From Psychrobacter glacincola (lineage in GTDB: Bacteria > Pseudomonadota > Gammaproteobacteria > Pseudomonadales > Moraxellaceae): a DNA stretch of 64,000 nt. The notes under the pieces were generated by a model. The model was given only the letters and a program-made list of their open reading frames with translations, had not been told where the DNA came from and made no database searches. Below, piece by piece: positions 62,340-64,000 of this stretch (position 1 is its first letter; the number at the start of each line of letters is the position of its first letter). Made by a program: the position numbers and the translations under genes. The stretch is from contig LIQB01000005.1 of NCBI GenBank assembly GCA_001411745.2, positions 184,805 through 248,804 of the forward strand, in the 5' to 3' direction.

Positions 62340-63371
62340 TTAAGAATTATTTTGCTTCTCATATTTGTCCACCCCATGATTGATAAACTTACGCAAGTCT
62401 TCTAAAAGTATGTTTACATCTTCTAATTTCACTAAATTCATACTATTAGTATTGATAATATCTGTATCAAGCACAGCAAAAGTCATATGCCTACCTGAAC
62501 CAAACCGTTTAGGCTTAGTAACTTTTAAATCGAAGTTAGAGGCTTCTGCTACGAATAACTTATAAAACTTTTTCCTAAATTTACTGCGGTTTTCTTTTTG
62601 AGGTACACACATTTTAAAGCAAACTTTATCTTGTTCTAATTGCAAATAAATATCTAGGTCATCAACCCTACGACCAAGCCCCCAAAAGCCCATAAACCCT
62701 CCTGATGGGTTAGCAACATAGCCCCAATTACCCTCTCCTAATTGTGATTGTAGATACTGAAAAAAACCTATCCAAGCTTTATGTCCCCACTCGCTAACTG
62801 GTAGATACTTAAAGCTTTGCACTGCATCTTCAATAGACTGAAGATAGTCATAAAAATTGGTATATATATCACTATTTTTCAATGCTTCGACTTGTTCATT
62901 TTCAAAAATATCTAATAACTCTCTTCTTATCACAGGATAAAAACCGTCTTTAGTCACTGTTTTATAATTGCTTTGATCATGGGTTTGTAAGTAGATAGCA
63001 ATGACTTTATCTTCTGAAAATGTTATATCATGACCATTCATCATAAACTGTTTATATCGAACCAGTTGATTTGAGTGCTGAATACTCCCCACCTTATCTT
63101 CGATTAAGACACAGTAAGTATCATTAATAATACAGAGAATGTCGATATTACTAACTTGACGCCGCACCACTATAGTATCGATATCACTGGGAAGTATTTT
63201 ATTCGCCTTGGTAAAAAATAATGCTAAAATTCTAATTGCAATCTTATTTAGAGCCTTTTGCTTGTCACTCCCTATTTCATAATCTTTTTTTGCCCATGAA
63301 AGCAACCAACATATAAATGCGTCTTGAGAAAGCTCAGAGGTAGCAAACTTGAATAAATTGGGCGTTGTCAT
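62340..63371 (-). CDS. PD-(D/E)XK nuclease family protein
   Basis: A 343-residue protein. The N-terminal region (about 1-135) shows the PD-(D/E)XK pattern: helix with E13 (SELSQDAFICWLLSWAK), then NIDILCIINDTYCVLIEDKVGS giving D, E-x-K, and H-Q-N-Q-L-x-R-Y after it. The rest (about 180-343) is a variable domain with SEWGHKAWIGFFQYLQSQ and a C-terminal strand set. The N-terminal ORF resembles the PDDEXK_4 group. Such nucleases are common in mobile defence cassettes. It is flanked by two related small genes and sits in an integrated element, which supports a defence role; this remains inference. Confidence 0.8.
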   Translation of the reverse strand: MTTPNLFKFATSELSQDAFICWLLSWAKKDYEIGSDKQKALNKIAIRILALFFTKANKILPSDIDTIVVRRQVSNIDILCIINDTYCVLIEDKVGSIQHSNQLVRYKQFMMNGHDITFSEDKVIAIYLQTHDQSNYKTVTKDGFYPVIRRELLDIFENEQVEALKNSDIYTNFYDYLQSIEDAVQSFKYLPVSEWGHKAWIGFFQYLQSQLGEGNWGYVANPSGGFMGFWGLGRRVDDLDIYLQLEQDKVCFKMCVPQKENRSKFRKKFYKLFVAEASNFDLKVTKPKRFGSGRHMTFAVLDTDIINTNSMNLVKLEDVNILLEDLRKFINHGVDKYEKQNNS

Positions 63372-63566
63372 GATTAGTCCTTAATTGACTTTTAAAATAT
63401 TTTTTGATTGAAGTGAAAATAATGTACTAACTTATTAAGACTTATATACAAGTATTATAGGTAAGTATATTAAAGCAGACATTACTTAAAAAGCTGGAGA
63501 CCATTTTTCAAGCACTTAACAATAGCTAATTTTGAATAGCTTGTTTCAAATCTATACTTAATCCAA

Positions 63567-63893
63567 CTAGCTAGCAACATATATCACTCCCATCCAACAC
63601 CGATCAGGCTCATCAGTAATTTCTGCCTTAAAAAATAGGTTTTTTTCATCTAAAACCCTATCTTCAATAGGAGCGGTTATCTTTTCCCATTCTTCAAACG
63701 ATGGATAACGACTGCCTTCAAAGTTGAAAATAAAAGACTTTATGCTAATTTCTTTAGAGATTTGACTGACAATTTGACTGAGTGCTATATCCAACTCAGA
63801 CAGGCTAACCGCACTTGATTGGATAAACTTAGCAGGCCTTTTAAAGCTGATTGTATCCCTGAGATTGTCATAAGAGATACCGACATAATTCAC
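63567..63893 (-). pseudogene. 5'-truncated paralogue of the 61686-62315 protein, cut by IS5-family element
   Basis: The open frame of 108 codons (GTG at 63893) corresponds to about residues 97-209 of the intact 209-residue protein two genes downstream. The frame continues without a stop to the edge of the IS element at about 63908, and then meets the transposase stop. No ribosome site precedes the GTG. The simplest reading is that an IS insertion removed the first ~97 residues of a full-length paralogue. If translation starts at the GTG, a short protein could still be made. Confidence 0.65.
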
Positions 63894-63907
63894 ACCAATA
63901 GATACTA

Positions 63908-64000
63908 GGGCGTGTCCCTAATTCAGTTTGCAATGAATCATAGTACAAGCTAGATACAGCATAGACTTATAATTACGAGCCAATTTTTCGTATCTAGTCG
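63908..64000 (-). mobile_element. End of an IS5-family insertion sequence (runs off window)
   Basis: GGGCGTGTCCCTAATTC is typical of an IS5-family terminal repeat and is followed by the end of a transposase gene. CTA immediately before it would suit a short TA-centred target duplication. The other end lies outside the window. Confidence 0.8.
63918..64000 (-). CDS. IS5-family transposase, C-terminal end (5' outside window)
   Basis: Read leftward, 26 codons end at TAG (63918): TRYEKLARNYKSMLYLACTM then IHCKLN and stop. This is the conserved C-terminal tail of IS5-family DDE transposases (RYEKLARNYKSM-x-x-LA). The upstream part is beyond the right edge. Confidence 0.88.
   Translation of the reverse strand, partial: TRYEKLARNYKSMLYLACTMIHCKLN

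Noticed and set aside
1..64000. CRISPR arrays or riboswitches
   Set aside because: No regularly spaced repeats of CRISPR type and no recognisable riboswitch leader were seen; the tandem repeats found are too short and have no spacers.

Overview
The window looks like the chromosome of a gammaproteobacterium of the Moraxellaceae, most likely Psychrobacter or a close relative. This rests on moderate GC, the style of the haem/siderophore genes, the BapA-type adhesin operon with an OmpA-like lipoprotein, and the DUF2058, GlpM and TVP38-oxidoreductase proteins; no rRNA marker is present, so the genus is inferred.

Layout. (1) 1-17.1 kb is an iron-acquisition island: hmuT (cut by the left edge) and hmuS leftward; a haem receptor plus a two-domain HmuY lipoprotein rightward; a DUF2470-SIP reductase; a siderophore receptor with a PvdE/YojI-like ABC exporter; a PepSY membrane protein; a second siderophore receptor with a SIP-type ferric-siderophore reductase. 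Fur-box-like sites precede the receptors. (2) 17.3-30.3 kb is a type I secretion locus, ompA-like / 2026-residue BapA-type adhesin / tolC / lapB-like / lapC-like, read leftward, with a small TonB-anchor-like orphan gene facing it. (3) 31.2-44.8 kb holds stress and envelope genes: ChrR-like cupin, UspA, DUF2058, DoxX, a fused TVP38-flavin disulfide oxidoreductase, a ynjBCD-type ABC transporter with a ynjF-like CDP-alcohol phosphatidyltransferase, a fatty acid hydroxylase family protein, an AhpD-like protein, a FrnE-like DsbA and a TetR repressor. Near-identical 16-bp palindromes lie before doxX, the AhpD-like gene and tetR, suggesting one scattered TetR regulon. (4) 45.0-54.0 kb is a putative guanidino-compound catabolic operon (gbuA-like, aruI-like, dld, yjiH-like, aldehyde dehydrogenase) with a divergent LysR gene. 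In sequence these would convert 2-ketoarginine to 4-guanidinobutyraldehyde, 4-guanidinobutyrate, then 4-aminobutyrate plus urea. (5) 54.1-58.3 kb has a K+/H+ antiporter, GlpM and an indolepyruvate/2-oxoacid decarboxylase.

(6) 58.56-64.0 kb begins with a tRNA-Gly(GCC) and continues as an integrated element: direct repeats, an XRE regulator with paired operators, an excisionase-like gene, a tyrosine integrase, two small cargo genes, then a possible defence cassette in which a PD-(D/E)XK nuclease lies between a 209-residue protein and a 5'-truncated paralogue of it. The truncation coincides with the end of an IS5-family element that runs off the right edge. The two flanking proteins faintly resemble the C-terminal domain of FtsZ/tubulin.

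The most interesting points are the candidate cassette at 61.7-63.9 kb, the guanidino operon, the four-site TetR palindrome set, the tandem repeat in the divergent haem promoter, and the coding minisatellite in the aldehyde dehydrogenase gene. All homology calls come from reading motifs; no database search was possible.
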